A stretch of 64,000 nucleotides of DNA from Phytophthora sp. 'mugwort' (GCA_033558025.1 JAUCEF010000011.1:620001-684000); one strand, 5' to 3'. Shown: positions 1-11,580, counted from the stretch's first letter. Notes: generated by a model from the letters alone, not told the origin. Made by a program: numbers and translations.

Positions 1-3000
1 CCTTTGCGAGAAACAGTTCATTTGCTTAAACTACACGGTATTAACGTCGAGGACACGAAGATTGGAGACCACGCTGTGCAAGACTATCTGGAAGCCGCTC
101 CGATGCAGTGGGAAGCCATAGTGAACAAGACATTCAAAAAAAAGGAAGAGATTATGCCACTACAAATGGCTGAGGTTGAGTCTATCAAGGAGGAACTCGA
201 GTCTTTTTTCCTCGACATGCGCAAGTTCCGTAATGAATTCCGTACGACAGCACCGTTCAGTTTCCAAGGCTCTCCCAAGGATGCGTACACACAGATGAAT
301 CATTTTGCGTCTGCGTTGCACAAGAAGATGCAACAAGCTCGAGAATTTAACGAACTCGAAGAGTTATTTGAGCTTCAAGTGTCCAAATATCAAGAAACAA
401 CCGATACTTTGTATGAATTACAGCAATTGAAAAAGTGCTGGGATCTCAAGGATCTCGTGCTTGCCACGTTTGAAGACTGGAAGAGCACGCTTTGGAGTAG
501 TATCCAGACGGATACGTTTGAGGCATATACACGTGCGTTTATGAAGCAACTCAAGATGGAGGCAACAGAGCACCAGCTCATTAAAGGGTGGCAAGTGTAT
601 AAAGACACAGAACAACTCGTGAAGAATATGGCGACGGTCTTGCCGTTGATTAATGATTTACACTCAGAAGCGATGCAAGATCGTCACTGGAAGGCGCTTT
701 CGACCATTTGCCACGTTAAAGCAATTGAGCCAAAAGACCCCAAATTCTGTCTCGCAGATCTGATAAAACTCAATCTTCACTTACATGTCGACGACGTTGG
801 GGAGATCGTTGAGACTGCCAACAAAGAGCAAAAGATCGAAAAGAAACTCAAAATGATTGAGGAATTGTGGCAGCGACTGACGCTCGAGTACGTGCCACAT
901 AAAGATTCCGGCACATTTGTCGTAAAACCTTCGGAAGAAGTGGTCGAGTCGCTTGAAAGTAACCAACTTGAGCTGCAGACGATGATTGGCATGGGCAAAT
1001 TCGTTGAGTTTTTCAAGGACCGCGTCTTGACGTCTCAAAAGACACTCGGCCACGTAGAAGAAGTCTTGAAAGAATGGGTCTCTGTCTCGAAGCAATGGGC
1101 TTCACTTGAGAGTATCTTTTTGAGTTCACCCGATATCCGCAACCAGCTGCCCGACGACACGCGAACGTTTGAGTCTATTGACTCGAACTTCAAGGATCTC
1201 ATGAAGAATGCCGTGATGGAACCTAACGTGGTCTTGGCTTGTTCCGTAGATAACCGACTCGAGTCACTCAAGGACATGACGGCTATGCTTGAAAAATGTC
1301 AGAAATCACTCAACGAATATCTCGACAAGAAGAAGAAAATCTTCCCTCGTTTCTACTTCGTGTCGAATGTAGCACTGCTCGAGATTCTGTCCAATGGCAA
1401 CAATCCCAAGCGGATCATGCCATTTCTCGGTGATTGCTACGATTCGCTCTGTAATCTCGTGTTTCAAGACGACTCGCCTAATACAGCACATACTATGGTG
1501 GCTAAAGACGGTGAGACCGTTGAATTCCCTAAAATTTTCATCATGGCTGGAGCAGTGGAAAGCTGGCTCAATGAACTGACTGAAGCCATGCGGTTCTGTC
1601 TCCGGAAGGAGATGCACGACTCGATTGAAACTGCAGCCAACTGGGACGTCGAAAAGCCTCGTCATCAATGGCTTTTTGATTATCCAGCTCAGATTGTACT
1701 CAATTCTACACAAATTTATTGGACGGAGGAGACCGAAATGGCATTGGAAGAGTTTGAGAATGGACAGGAAGATTCAGTGAAGCGATACTTGACAGTGTGT
1801 AATCAACGTCTTGAACAACTCATTAACTTGGTGCTGGGCAACCTCTCGAGTCCCGATAGGTGCAAAATTATCGCTCTTATCACTCTGGATGTTCACTCAC
1901 GTGATGTGGTAAAAAAACTCGTGGATGAAAAGGTTGAAGGTCCACTTAGTTTCATGTGGCAGCAACAGCTTCGATTCATTTGGCGACAAGAGAATTATGA
2001 TGTGGACATTCGCATCACAGATTTCCGCTCGAAATACTCGTACGAATGGATTGGCAATACGGGTCGTCTCGTGATCACACCTTTGACAGATCGATGTTAT
2101 ATTACGCTCACAATGGCCTTGCGATTGTTCCTAGGAGGAGCACCAGCTGGTCCTGCGGGCACTGGCAAGACAGAAACGACCAAAGATTTGGCTCGTGCCA
2201 TGGCTTTGTGTTGTTATGTGTTTAACTGCTCAGATCAAATGAACTACCAGACCATGGCTGATATTTTCCGTGGTCTATGCCAGACAGGGACCTGGGGCTG
2301 CTTTGATGAGTTCAATCGAATTAATATTGAAGTACTCAGTGTCGTTGCCACTCAAGTCAAATGTATCCAAGACGCTATTGTGTTTAACGCTGTTCCTGCC
2401 AATCGAGAGATCAAATATCAGTCATTACCAGCAGGGACTCCACCTCTTGTCGTGGGTGAGTTTGAGTTCATGGGGGCATCCGACCGGATCACGCTCATCC
2501 CAACGTGTGGCTTCTTTATCACGATGAATCCAGGATATGCTGGTCGAACAGAACTCCCAGAGAACCTTAAGGTGCTTTTCCGCTCGTGTGCCATGATTCG
2601 ACCCGATTTGAAGCCAATTTGCGAGAATATGTTGATGTCTGAAGGCTTCCAACAGGCTCGTACACTAGCCATCAAGTTTGTGACACTCTATGAGCTTAGT
2701 GCTGAGCTGTTGTCGAAACAATTCCACTATGATTGGGGTCTCCGTGCTGTCAAGTCGGTGCTTCGAGTCGCTGGGATTCTCAAACGTGCCGAGCCCGACG
2801 TGGAGGAAGATAAAGTACTGATGCGAGCACTACGAGACTTTAACACGCCCAAGATTCCACACCACGACACGCCCATTTTCCTCCGTCTTATTAACGATCT
2901 GTTCATTGGCGTGGAAGTGGCTCCTAAGGTTAATATGGAGCTACGTGAGAAGGCAGTGGCGGTGTGTAAAGCCAACAATTTGCAGCACGATGACTCGTTC

Positions 3001-6000
3001 ATTCTCAAGATTTGCCAGCTGCAAGAACTCATCGATGTACGGCATTCCGTCATGCTTCTTGGTCCTGCTGGTTGTGCCAAGACTACAACATGGCAAGCTC
3101 TTGCCAAGTGCTGGAACTTGGCCAAAGAGAAGAAGATTTGCGTCTATGAGACGTTAAACCCGAAGGCTGTCACGTCGGATGAACTCTATGGTTATATGAC
3201 GCTGTCAAAAGACTGGAAAGACGGTGTGCTGTCCATTATCATGCGTGGGATGGCCAAAAACTACTCGGAGCAGGGTTTCTACGAGAGCCAAACGTACAAA
3301 TGGGTGGTACTTGATGGTGACATTGATGCCGTGTGGATTGAGTCGATGAACACAGTCATGGATGACAATAAAGTGCTGACACTGGTGTCAAATGAACGGA
3401 TCCCACTGAGTAATGCCATGCGAATGGTCTTTGAAATTAATTCCCTCAAGAATGCCACCCCCGCGACAGTCTCTCGAGCTGGGATCCTCTTTATCAATGA
3501 GATTGATATCGGATGGCGTCCATTCATGGAGTCGTGGGTGGCAAAGCGAGAGGAAGAGGTGGAACGCACGTATTTGCCTGGTCTCTTTGACAAATACGTC
3601 GACCCAATCTATGACCTCATGCGGAAAGGCTACAAACAAGTGGCACCAGTGCGTTTAATCAACCAGGTATCGACAGTTTGCTACTTACTTGAAGGTCTAC
3701 TTGGTAATATTCCAGTGGACAAGAAGAATCCTGAAGTAATTGAGTCAATCTTTGTCTTCTGTGCGACGTGGGCATTTGGTGGCCCACTCATTGTCGACAA
3801 GAGCATAGATTATCGTAAAAATTTCCATGAACTTTGGTGTTCGACGTTCACAAACGTCAAATATCCCAAAGAAGGTTTGTGTTTTGATTATTTTTACAAT
3901 CTCGAGTCGGGAGAGTTCGAGAGTTGGAGTACAAAAGTACCAAAATACACACCAGGCTCGATCGGGAATGGGCCAGTAGATACACCATTCAACTCAATTG
4001 TCATCAGTACCAACGACTCGGTACGGATCCGTTTCCTCGTGGAGACGCTCGTGGCCCGTCAACGACCTGCGATGCTCGTGGGCGGCAGCGGCACTGGGAA
4101 GACGACAATACTCAAGAATTTTTTGCGTGAACTGGGCGACGACATGCTTTTCTCGACCATTAACATGAATTACTACACAGACTCAGCCAAGCTCCAGCAA
4201 CAGCTCGAGTCCGTCATTGACAAGCGTTCAGGACGCATGTTCGGGCCTCCTGCCACAAAAAAGTTGATTTATTTCATTGATGACTTGAATTTGCCTTATA
4301 TTGAAACGTATGGCACACAGAACTCGCTGGCTTTGCTGCGTCAACATTTGGACTACAAAACCTTCTTTGACCGTGTCGATTTGGGTTTCCGCAAGGAGAT
4401 TGTGGACGTTCAGTACCTGTCAGCGATGAATCCTACGGCTGGTTCGTTCATTATTGACGAGCGATTGCAACGACATTACGCGCTCTTTGCGTGTATGATG
4501 CCAGGACGAGAAGACCTTAAAACTATTTACAACTCAATCTTAAAAGGTCACATGCAGAACGCTGGCTTTGCTCCACAAGTGGTGGCAATCTGTGAAAATA
4601 TCGTCAGTGTCTCGATTCTACTGCACGAAGAAATGGTTAATCGGTTCCTGCCGAGTGCCACCAAGTTCGTCTACAACTGGAACATGCGGGAATTATCCAA
4701 TATTTTTCAAGGTCTCACACGTTCCAAGGGCGAATTCTTTTCCACGGCGTATTCGTTTGCTCGACTTTGGGTACATGAAGCTACGCGTGTGTTTTGTGAC
4801 CGTCTTATCAATGACGAGGACATTGTCAAGTTTGGAGACCGACTTCGAGAGGTGACGAAGAAAACGCTGCCAGATTTGGACCAAGTCGCTCTTTTCAATG
4901 ATCAACCGCCTTCAGGCTCGGAAGACAATACATCAATGGTCCCTGTGAATATTTTTACAACGTTTGCCACTCCAGTAGCCGGAGGAGACAGTGTCTATAT
5001 GCCGGTATCCTCCATGAAGGCATTAAACAAGGTACTGGTCGAGCAACTCGATGACTACAATTCCAAGTATTCCATGATGAATCTCGAACTATTTGACAAC
5101 GCCATGGAACACGTGACTCGCATTTGTCGCATCATTGGCAATCCTGGTGGCAATGCCATGCTCATTGGAGTAGGTGGGAGTGGCAAACAGTCCCTCTCTC
5201 GTCTCGCATCTCATATTTGTGGATTTGATGTACGTCAATTATCCGTCACGTCGAATTTCCGTATTGACGACCTTAAAGAAAGTTTGGCCGAGATGTTTAA
5301 AATTGCAGGTGTCCAAGGTTTACCCTTGGTTTTCCTTATTACTGACTCCCAGATTGTTAACGAACGGTTCCTTGTCTACATTAACGATATGCTCTCATCC
5401 GGATGGATCCCAGATCTCTTCCCAAAAGAAGATCTGGATGGATTACTAGGTGCCCTACGTAGTGAAGCCAAAGCGAATGGGATTCCTGATGCTCTGGACG
5501 CTCTAATGGACTTTTTACTGCTTCGTATTCGTCTTAACTTTCGTGTTGTCATGTGCTTCTCACCCGTCGGTGCCGTTTTTCGTGTCCGTGCTCGTCGTTT
5601 CCCGGGTTTAGTGAACTGTACCGTCATCGATTGGTTCCATCCATGGCCTCGTGAGGCTTTGGTACGTGTCGCGTCGAGTTTTCTCGAGAAATTTGAAGAA
5701 ATTGGAGACATTACGCTCCAGTCGAGCCTGTCGAACCACATGGCCGATGTGCACATTTCCGTGACAGAAATGAGTAAAACGTACTTTGAGACACAACGAC
5801 GCTACAATTACGTGACACCCAAGAGTTTCCTCGAACTTATTAGTTTCTACGAAATTTTACTCAAACAACGCAAAGAAGACATTCAACGTCAGATTTCTCG
5901 TCTGGATGATGGTCTCTCGACGCTACGGAAGACGTCGGCGGATGTGGCAGAGCTGCAAGTGGATCTCAAGCACACAATGGTCAAAGTGGCAGAGAAACAG

Positions 6001-9000
6001 GCGTCCACGGATCAATTATTGGAGCAAATGGGGCGAGAAAAAGCCGGAGCGGAAGTGCAGCAAGAAAATGCCAACAAGGAAAAGCTCAAGGCCGAAGCCG
6101 CCAGTGCCGCCGCCGCTGAGCTCGCAGCTGAAGCTGAAAAGGAATTAAGCCAAGCCAAACCTGCTATGGATGCGGCTGCTGCTGCCGTGGATTGTCTGTC
6201 GAAATCGGCCATTACAGAGCTTAAAAGTCTACCGAAACCACCCGCAGGAGTGGACAATGTGACGAAAGCGTGTCTAATTTTAGTCGAAAAAGAGTACAAA
6301 AACCACAAATGGGATCGAGCCAAAAAGATGATGAACAATGCCGGGGCTTTTCTCGATGCACTTAAAGTATTCAAAGGCGAAGACATTCCCGAAGCCGATA
6401 TTGCACGTATTGAGCCGTTGATTGCCGACCCCGAGTTCACTGCTGAGAAAATGGCGTCCAAGAGTTCAGCTGCTGCTAATATTTGCTCCTGGGTCGTCAA
6501 TATTTACACATTCAATCGCATTTACGTACGTGTTAAGCCTCTAATGGACTCACTTGAAGCGTCCAAAAAGAAAAAAGAAGAGGCGGAAGAGCAACTCGCA
6601 CGTGCAATGGGTCAAGTGGCTGAGGTGCAAAAACGTCTTGAAGCATTGGAAAATACACTGCGTCAAGCGACAGAAGAGAAACTTAAAGTCGAAGAGATGA
6701 AAGAGTCGTGTGAGAACCGTCTGCTACTCGCTGGGAAGCTCGTGAATGGACTGGCAAGTGAAAATGAACGTTGGGGGATTGAGATTGAGCAGCTCAAGAA
6801 CTCGGGCATTATGGTCGTTGGGAACTCATTGCTGGCTGCAGCTTTTGTCTCGTATATTGGCGCTTTCGACCAAGCTGTGCGGAAAGAATTGTGGCAACAC
6901 ACGTGGTTCCCAGATCTTGTGGCTAAAGGGATTCCTATCACAGACGGCATTGATCCACTCTCTATGCTCACGACTGAAGGCAAAAATGCCAAAATGATGA
7001 GTGAAGGGTTACCAGCTGATCGCATTTCCATTGAGAATGGAGCCATTATCACGAGTTGCAAGCGGTGGCCATTAGTGATTGACCCGCAATTGCAAGGTAT
7101 CAAATGGCTTCGTGAGAAGGAAAAAGACCGTGGCCTTGTAGTGTTGCAATTGAGTCAGAATCAATGGCTACGGAAGACCGAGACGGCAATTGTGAATGGC
7201 CACGTCCTCATTATTGAGAACATTGGGGAAGAAATTGACGCGACATTGGACCCGGTGCTTGGACGTGCCGTGTACAAAAAGGGGTCGAATCTCTTTTTGA
7301 AGCTGGCAGGTGAGGAAGTGCAGTACGACCCAAACTTTTTCATGTATTTACAGACGAAACTGTCGAATCCGCACTACAAACCTGAAATTGCAGCTCAATG
7401 TACCTTGATTAACTTTATCGCTACGGAGAGTGGTCTAGAAGATCAATTATTGGAAAAGGTGGTCAAGAAGGAGCAACCAGAGCTCGAAGCTCGGAAGCAA
7501 GAGCTCGTACTGGCGTTCCAGAAGTTCAAGATTGATCTCGTGGAACTCGAAGACCAGCTACTTGAGCGTCTAGCGAACGCACCTGACGATATTCTGAGCG
7601 ATGTACCATTGATTGAAAGTCTCGAAGAGACTAAGAAGAAAGCGACGGATATCTCCGTCTCCGTAAAAAAGAACCAGGAGACGGAGGTAGTCATCAATAA
7701 TACGCGAGAATTGTACCGACCCGTGGCTGCTGAAGGTGCCATGCTTTACTTCTTGCTCACAACACTCAGTGCTATCGACCACATGTATCGCTATAGTCTC
7801 GATTCATTCATCACATTCTTCTACAATTCAATCGACCGCGCACCACAGAGCGACAAGCAGAGCGAACGTGTACTCAATCTACGGGAGTCATTGCGTATCA
7901 CCATCTACACGTGGGTCTCTCGTGGCCTCTTTGAGGCACATAAACTCATTTTCCTCTCGCAACTCACATTTAATCTCATGCGTCGTGGCATTTTGGGTGA
8001 AGACGTGCGAGTCCACGAAGCATACATGCAATTCCTCTTACGTGGGCCCAAAAAAGCCGCAGTAGGTGGAACTTCTGAAGAAGAAGTCAACCCAATTGAC
8101 TGGTTGCCACCAACTCAATGGAGCGCTATCAACATGTTGGCTCAACTCGAAGAGTTCCAGAAAATGCCGCAAGACCTCAAAGAGGCGTCGTCACGTTTCC
8201 GTGAATGGTACAACCACGTGACCCCGGAGTCGGAAAAGCTTCCTCTTGATTGGGCAGGACTCGACCGGACACCATTTCTTAAGCTTCTTGTGGTGCGTTG
8301 TTTACGTCCTGACCGAATGACGGTAGCAGTGAATGAATTTGTGCGTCAAGTTTTACCCAACGGAAGCAATTATTGCGACTGTGACTCGGCACTGAACGCT
8401 CTGCAGGTCATGGACAATTCGTACTTGGATTCAACTCCTACGACGCCTTTGTACTTTATTTTGTCACCTGGTGCTGATGTCGTGGCCGGTGTCGACAAAC
8501 TGAGTGTCAAGTACGGCTTTGAACGAGGTGTGAGTTATCACAACGTGTCCATGGGTCAGGGACAGGATGTGTTTGCTATGGACCGACTCGAAGTGGCACA
8601 TCGTAATGGCCATTGGGTTATCCTCAACAATATTCATCTCATGCCTCGTTGGTTGCTGGCACTCGAGAAAAAACTCGATGAATTTGCACTTGAAGGTTCG
8701 CACAAGAATTTCCGTTTATTTCTCACGTCCGACCCGTCCAACTCGATCCCCATTGGAGTTCTCAATCGTTGTATCAAGTTGACAAATGAGCCGCCGTCTG
8801 GTCTCAAGGCTAACCTCAAACGCGCCTTTGTGAGTTTCCCCAAGGAATATATTGAAGAAGCTGAGGGAAAAGTCAAGTCCATTCTTTTTGGACTGTGCCA
8901 CTTCCATGCTGTGCTCATGGAACGAAAGATGTACGGACCGTTGGGTTTCAACATGATGTATCCCTTTTCACTTGGAGACTTGCGGGACTCGGCCATTTGT

Positions 9001-10227
9001 TTGCAAAATTATCTGGAAAGTTCGGCCGGTGGTAAAATTCCGTGGGCTGATCTTCGCTATATTTTTGGAGAAATCATGTACGGTGGTCATATTGTCAATG
9101 ATTTTGACAGGTTATTGGCCAATACGTACCTGGATTTTTACATGCGTGACGAACTTTTGGACGAAATGGAAATGTTCCCATTTGTCGGGGATGAAAAGGG
9201 TCCGTCTTTCATGTGTCTAGCTCCGTCATCATATGATAAATATTTGGAGCATATTGAGACAGAGCTTAAAACGGACTCACCGCTTGCCTTTGGACTCCAC
9301 CCGAACGCTGAGATTGATTTCCGTACGACACAGTCGGAGAATCTTTTCCGTACATTGATGGAGCTACAGCCTCGAGATGCCGCCGCGGGTGACGCTGTCA
9401 TGAGTCCACTCGAGCTGGCAAAACAGGGACTGGAAATGGTCTTATCTCGTATTGGTGAGAAAAAGTTTGAGTGTGATGACATTTCACGAAACTTAGAAGA
9501 AATGGGACCGTACCAGAATGTTTTCGTCCAAGAGTGCGAAGCCATGAACGGATTACTGGCTGAAGTTGTGCGGTCACTGAACGAATTATCGCTCGGTTTC
9601 GCTGGTGAACTCACCATGTCGGACGCGATGGAGGCTGTGCAGGAGTCTTTATTTCTCGACCGGGTGCCCAAATCATGGGAGAAACTCGCCTTCCCGTCCT
9701 TGCGTCCGCTTGGCTCGTGGCTCACAAACCTCGAAGCTCGTCTGCAGCAGCTTGAAGAATGGACGCAGAATCCGGCCGATATCCCACGCGTCACGTGGCT
9801 CTCCGGGATGATCAATCCGCAGTCATTTCTCACAGCCATCATGCAGGTCACGGCGCAGAAGAACCAATGGGAACTCGACAAGCTCGTGATCCAGACGGAT
9901 GTCCTCAAGCGTCGCAACGGCGAAGTGGACGCGCCATCGCGGGACGGCGCGTACATTCACGGCCTCTCGCTCATGGGCGCGCGGTGGGATATCCAGAACA
10001 ACTCGGTGGATCGATCGCACCCTAAGGAAATGTTCTCACCCATGCCGGTTATTAACTGCAAGGCTGTAGCAGCCGATAAACTGGACGTTAAAGGCTCGTA
10101 CGTTTGCCCGTGCTACAAGACCGAGTTCCGTGGACCCACATACGTCTTCTCGGCTCAGCTCAAATCCAAGTCACCGCCGTCCCGTTGGATTCTTGCAGGT
10201 GTCGCCCTCATCATGGATATCGTGTAG
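1..10227 (+). CDS. Axonemal dynein heavy chain, outer-arm alpha/beta type, 5' end outside window
   Basis: Motor heavy chain that hydrolyses ATP to drive microtubule sliding in the zoospore flagellum. The frame is open from the left edge to a TAG at 10225-10227 (about 3,407 codons); full-length chains have about 4,500, so the N-terminal tail lies upstream. Counting from nt 4, AAA1 has GPAGTGKTE at residues 716-724 followed by CFDEFNRI; AAA2 has GPAGCAKTT at 1020; AAA3 GGSGTGKTT at 1360; AAA4 GVGGSGKQS at 1722. The coiled-coil stalk with the microtubule-binding domain spans about 1950-2260, then AAA5, AAA6 and a C-terminal domain ending RWILAGVALIMDIV. The AAA1-AAA2 linker RALRDFNTPKI and the AAA4 loop resemble the DNAH9/11/17 (outer-arm beta) group; assignment within axonemal dyneins is inference. 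No internal intron is apparent across 10.2 kb. Confidence 0.95.
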   Translation, partial: PLRETVHLLKLHGINVEDTKIGDHAVQDYLEAAPMQWEAIVNKTFKKKEEIMPLQMAEVESIKEELESFFLDMRKFRNEFRTTAPFSFQGSPKDAYTQMNHFASALHKKMQQAREFNELEELFELQVSKYQETTDTLYELQQLKKCWDLKDLVLATFEDWKSTLWSSIQTDTFEAYTRAFMKQLKMEATEHQLIKGWQVYKDTEQLVKNMATVLPLINDLHSEAMQDRHWKALSTICHVKAIEPKDPKFCLADLIKLNLHLHVDDVGEIVETANKEQKIEKKLKMIEELWQRLTLEYVPHKDSGTFVVKPSEEVVESLESNQLELQTMIGMGKFVEFFKDRVLTSQKTLGHVEEVLKEWVSVSKQWASLESIFLSSPDIRNQLPDDTRTFESIDSNFKDLMKNAVMEPNVVLACSVDNRLESLKDMTAMLEKCQKSLNEYLDKKKKIFPRFYFVSNVALLEILSNGNNPKRIMPFLGDCYDSLCNLVFQDDSPNTAHTMVAKDGETVEFPKIFIMAGAVESWLNELTEAMRFCLRKEMHDSIETAANWDVEKPRHQWLFDYPAQIVLNSTQIYWTEETEMALEEFENGQEDSVKRYLTVCNQRLEQLINLVLGNLSSPDRCKIIALITLDVHSRDVVKKLVDEKVEGPLSFMWQQQLRFIWRQENYDVDIRITDFRSKYSYEWIGNTGRLVITPLTDRCYITLTMALRLFLGGAPAGPAGTGKTETTKDLARAMALCCYVFNCSDQMNYQTMADIFRGLCQTGTWGCFDEFNRINIEVLSVVATQVKCIQDAIVFNAVPANREIKYQSLPAGTPPLVVGEFEFMGASDRITLIPTCGFFITMNPGYAGRTELPENLKVLFRSCAMIRPDLKPICENMLMSEGFQQARTLAIKFVTLYELSAELLSKQFHYDWGLRAVKSVLRVAGILKRAEPDVEEDKVLMRALRDFNTPKIPHHDTPIFLRLINDLFIGVEVAPKVNMELREKAVAVCKANNLQHDDSFILKICQLQELIDVRHSVMLLGPAGCAKTTTWQALAKCWNLAKEKKICVYETLNPKAVTSDELYGYMTLSKDWKDGVLSIIMRGMAKNYSEQGFYESQTYKWVVLDGDIDAVWIESMNTVMDDNKVLTLVSNERIPLSNAMRMVFEINSLKNATPATVSRAGILFINEIDIGWRPFMESWVAKREEEVERTYLPGLFDKYVDPIYDLMRKGYKQVAPVRLINQVSTVCYLLEGLLGNIPVDKKNPEVIESIFVFCATWAFGGPLIVDKSIDYRKNFHELWCSTFTNVKYPKEGLCFDYFYNLESGEFESWSTKVPKYTPGSIGNGPVDTPFNSIVISTNDSVRIRFLVETLVARQRPAMLVGGSGTGKTTILKNFLRELGDDMLFSTINMNYYTDSAKLQQQLESVIDKRSGRMFGPPATKKLIYFIDDLNLPYIETYGTQNSLALLRQHLDYKTFFDRVDLGFRKEIVDVQYLSAMNPTAGSFIIDERLQRHYALFACMMPGREDLKTIYNSILKGHMQNAGFAPQVVAICENIVSVSILLHEEMVNRFLPSATKFVYNWNMRELSNIFQGLTRSKGEFFSTAYSFARLWVHEATRVFCDRLINDEDIVKFGDRLREVTKKTLPDLDQVALFNDQPPSGSEDNTSMVPVNIFTTFATPVAGGDSVYMPVSSMKALNKVLVEQLDDYNSKYSMMNLELFDNAMEHVTRICRIIGNPGGNAMLIGVGGSGKQSLSRLASHICGFDVRQLSVTSNFRIDDLKESLAEMFKIAGVQGLPLVFLITDSQIVNERFLVYINDMLSSGWIPDLFPKEDLDGLLGALRSEAKANGIPDALDALMDFLLLRIRLNFRVVMCFSPVGAVFRVRARRFPGLVNCTVIDWFHPWPREALVRVASSFLEKFEEIGDITLQSSLSNHMADVHISVTEMSKTYFETQRRYNYVTPKSFLELISFYEILLKQRKEDIQRQISRLDDGLSTLRKTSADVAELQVDLKHTMVKVAEKQASTDQLLEQMGREKAGAEVQQENANKEKLKAEAASAAAAELAAEAEKELSQAKPAMDAAAAAVDCLSKSAITELKSLPKPPAGVDNVTKACLILVEKEYKNHKWDRAKKMMNNAGAFLDALKVFKGEDIPEADIARIEPLIADPEFTAEKMASKSSAAANICSWVVNIYTFNRIYVRVKPLMDSLEASKKKKEEAEEQLARAMGQVAEVQKRLEALENTLRQATEEKLKVEEMKESCENRLLLAGKLVNGLASENERWGIEIEQLKNSGIMVVGNSLLAAAFVSYIGAFDQAVRKELWQHTWFPDLVAKGIPITDGIDPLSMLTTEGKNAKMMSEGLPADRISIENGAIITSCKRWPLVIDPQLQGIKWLREKEKDRGLVVLQLSQNQWLRKTETAIVNGHVLIIENIGEEIDATLDPVLGRAVYKKGSNLFLKLAGEEVQYDPNFFMYLQTKLSNPHYKPEIAAQCTLINFIATESGLEDQLLEKVVKKEQPELEARKQELVLAFQKFKIDLVELEDQLLERLANAPDDILSDVPLIESLEETKKKATDISVSVKKNQETEVVINNTRELYRPVAAEGAMLYFLLTTLSAIDHMYRYSLDSFITFFYNSIDRAPQSDKQSERVLNLRESLRITIYTWVSRGLFEAHKLIFLSQLTFNLMRRGILGEDVRVHEAYMQFLLRGPKKAAVGGTSEEEVNPIDWLPPTQWSAINMLAQLEEFQKMPQDLKEASSRFREWYNHVTPESEKLPLDWAGLDRTPFLKLLVVRCLRPDRMTVAVNEFVRQVLPNGSNYCDCDSALNALQVMDNSYLDSTPTTPLYFILSPGADVVAGVDKLSVKYGFERGVSYHNVSMGQGQDVFAMDRLEVAHRNGHWVILNNIHLMPRWLLALEKKLDEFALEGSHKNFRLFLTSDPSNSIPIGVLNRCIKLTNEPPSGLKANLKRAFVSFPKEYIEEAEGKVKSILFGLCHFHAVLMERKMYGPLGFNMMYPFSLGDLRDSAICLQNYLESSAGGKIPWADLRYIFGEIMYGGHIVNDFDRLLANTYLDFYMRDELLDEMEMFPFVGDEKGPSFMCLAPSSYDKYLEHIETELKTDSPLAFGLHPNAEIDFRTTQSENLFRTLMELQPRDAAAGDAVMSPLELAKQGLEMVLSRIGEKKFECDDISRNLEEMGPYQNVFVQECEAMNGLLAEVVRSLNELSLGFAGELTMSDAMEAVQESLFLDRVPKSWEKLAFPSLRPLGSWLTNLEARLQQLEEWTQNPADIPRVTWLSGMINPQSFLTAIMQVTAQKNQWELDKLVIQTDVLKRRNGEVDAPSRDGAYIHGLSLMGARWDIQNNSVDRSHPKEMFSPMPVINCKAVAADKLDVKGSYVCPCYKTEFRGPTYVFSAQLKSKSPPSRWILAGVALIMDIV

Positions 10228-10634
10228 TGAAAAGCTTCGTTATCTTTTTTGCACCACTCAAATCCAATGCAAATAAATAAATGCATTACTGCATTCGTTT
10301 AGTGCACTCAAGAAAGCAAGTGAGATGATTTCGTTGTGATCATAGAAGGTGAATGACTTGTTGGGGGGAGGTGTGTATAGGGAGTCGTCATCGAGCCTAG
10401 TAGCTCCCGTTGTACATGTACATGTACGACATTATTTCCTGGTTAGGCTACACAGTGTCAGCATTCTTATGGGTTGGTATATAATATATACTTACATATT
10501 ATCAAGTCAGATATTCTGTAAGAACTCCATAAAATAATGGAAGTAATATACTTGAGCCAAAACACAGAAGATGTCTATATTACATTTATTATCAAGCTAG
10601 TTATGTCTCATTTTGTTTTGCCAGCTCTTTGTTA
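10228..10634. other. Intergenic spacer after dynein
   Basis: No coding signal seen. It holds an AAATAAATAAATGCAT stretch about 45 bases after the dynein stop, which could serve 3' end formation, and a short GTACATGTACATGTAC palindrome near 10418. Polinton-derived sequence begins at its right side. Confidence 0.5.
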
Positions 10635-11580
10635 AATCCCAATACTCCTTCAACCTCCTACTCTTTTTTAACTAATCTGGAATAATCTTGCAGCTCCCAG
10701 GAATCAGGTTCATTTCCAAGCCGCCAACCTAAGTATTTAAACTTACCAGTTCGCATATTTTTGTAATCTAAGATCTTCTCAGCTTCAAAGGTATCGCCTC
10801 GATTGATTGTAGCATCAGTTTTCTCTGATTAAACCTTTCTGTGGTCCTTTGGAGCCTTGTAAAGCGTATGCCCATTTTTTGTGCGGATTTGCATTCGATA
10901 GCCATCAATCCCTACCACAATATACAGCCCTGCTCCAATATGCAGCTTCCTTAAATATCCTTTCTTAAGTCGGTAAAGCACATTTAAAACCAACGCTGAA
11001 CTCGTTCTCAATCTTATCGACTTCACCTTGTTATGCGTTAGTTCTGCCTCCATTACTTGGTATCTGGCTTCATTGGCGTCATTCCAATCGATCGTTGAAC
11101 AGTATTGTTGTAGTTGCCAATAATGTCGCTGACTAGCTTTTGTGTAATCTCTTAGGCGACATCTTGGTTAGTCTCCGCTTTATAGTTCGGTTGAAACGCT
11201 CGGTTTTACCCATAGTCCCGTAATCACCGGGCTCGTTGTTGAAATGCTCTATCTTTTTGGTTCAAAATCCTTGGGCTTTCATGATTCACTTCTTATTCAC
11301 CAAGTGTGTTGCGTAGCCGATGCGGGAGTTGATGTTGAGTCAGAATCGATTGTTGCAAGATCTATCTGCCAGGAGTTGGGTTATGAGAGGCAATCTTGAA
11401 TTCATCAAAGCCTTTCTTTTGGTCTTGAAATCTCTGAATATTTGACTGAGTAGCATACCAATTCTTCACATTATTTAACGTTATTTAGGATATAACTCTT
11501 GAGCTTTCTGATAAAGCGCTTGAGCCCAAACATAACCAGTTTTGGCGTTATATAAAGTTTGCTTAGTACCTCATTGAGCT
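10635..11580 (-). pseudogene. Relic of a Polinton-type integrase with C-terminal chromodomain
   Basis: Read on the minus strand with several frame changes, this stretch matches the integrase of the large Polinton in this window (32913-33960) from end to end. Matching pieces are an N-terminal segment containing NAKTGYVW, a central piece with FDEFKIASHNP, the catalytic-core segment YGTMGKTERFNRTIK, a GIDGYRMQIRTKNGHTLYK segment (longest open part 10829-11053), and a chromodomain-like tail FEAEKILDYKNMRTGKFKY. No polymerase or capsid sequence was recognised around it, so it is a solo fragment. It has many stops and shifts and is not functional. Some residues, such as ERFNRTIK, look more canonical than in the larger copy, suggesting a different Polinton lineage (inference). 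Confidence 0.75.

Noticed and set aside
9138..9956. 272-codon minus-strand open frame inside the dynein gene
   Set aside because: Antisense shadow of a strongly supported dynein coding region; Ser/Arg-rich with no domain.
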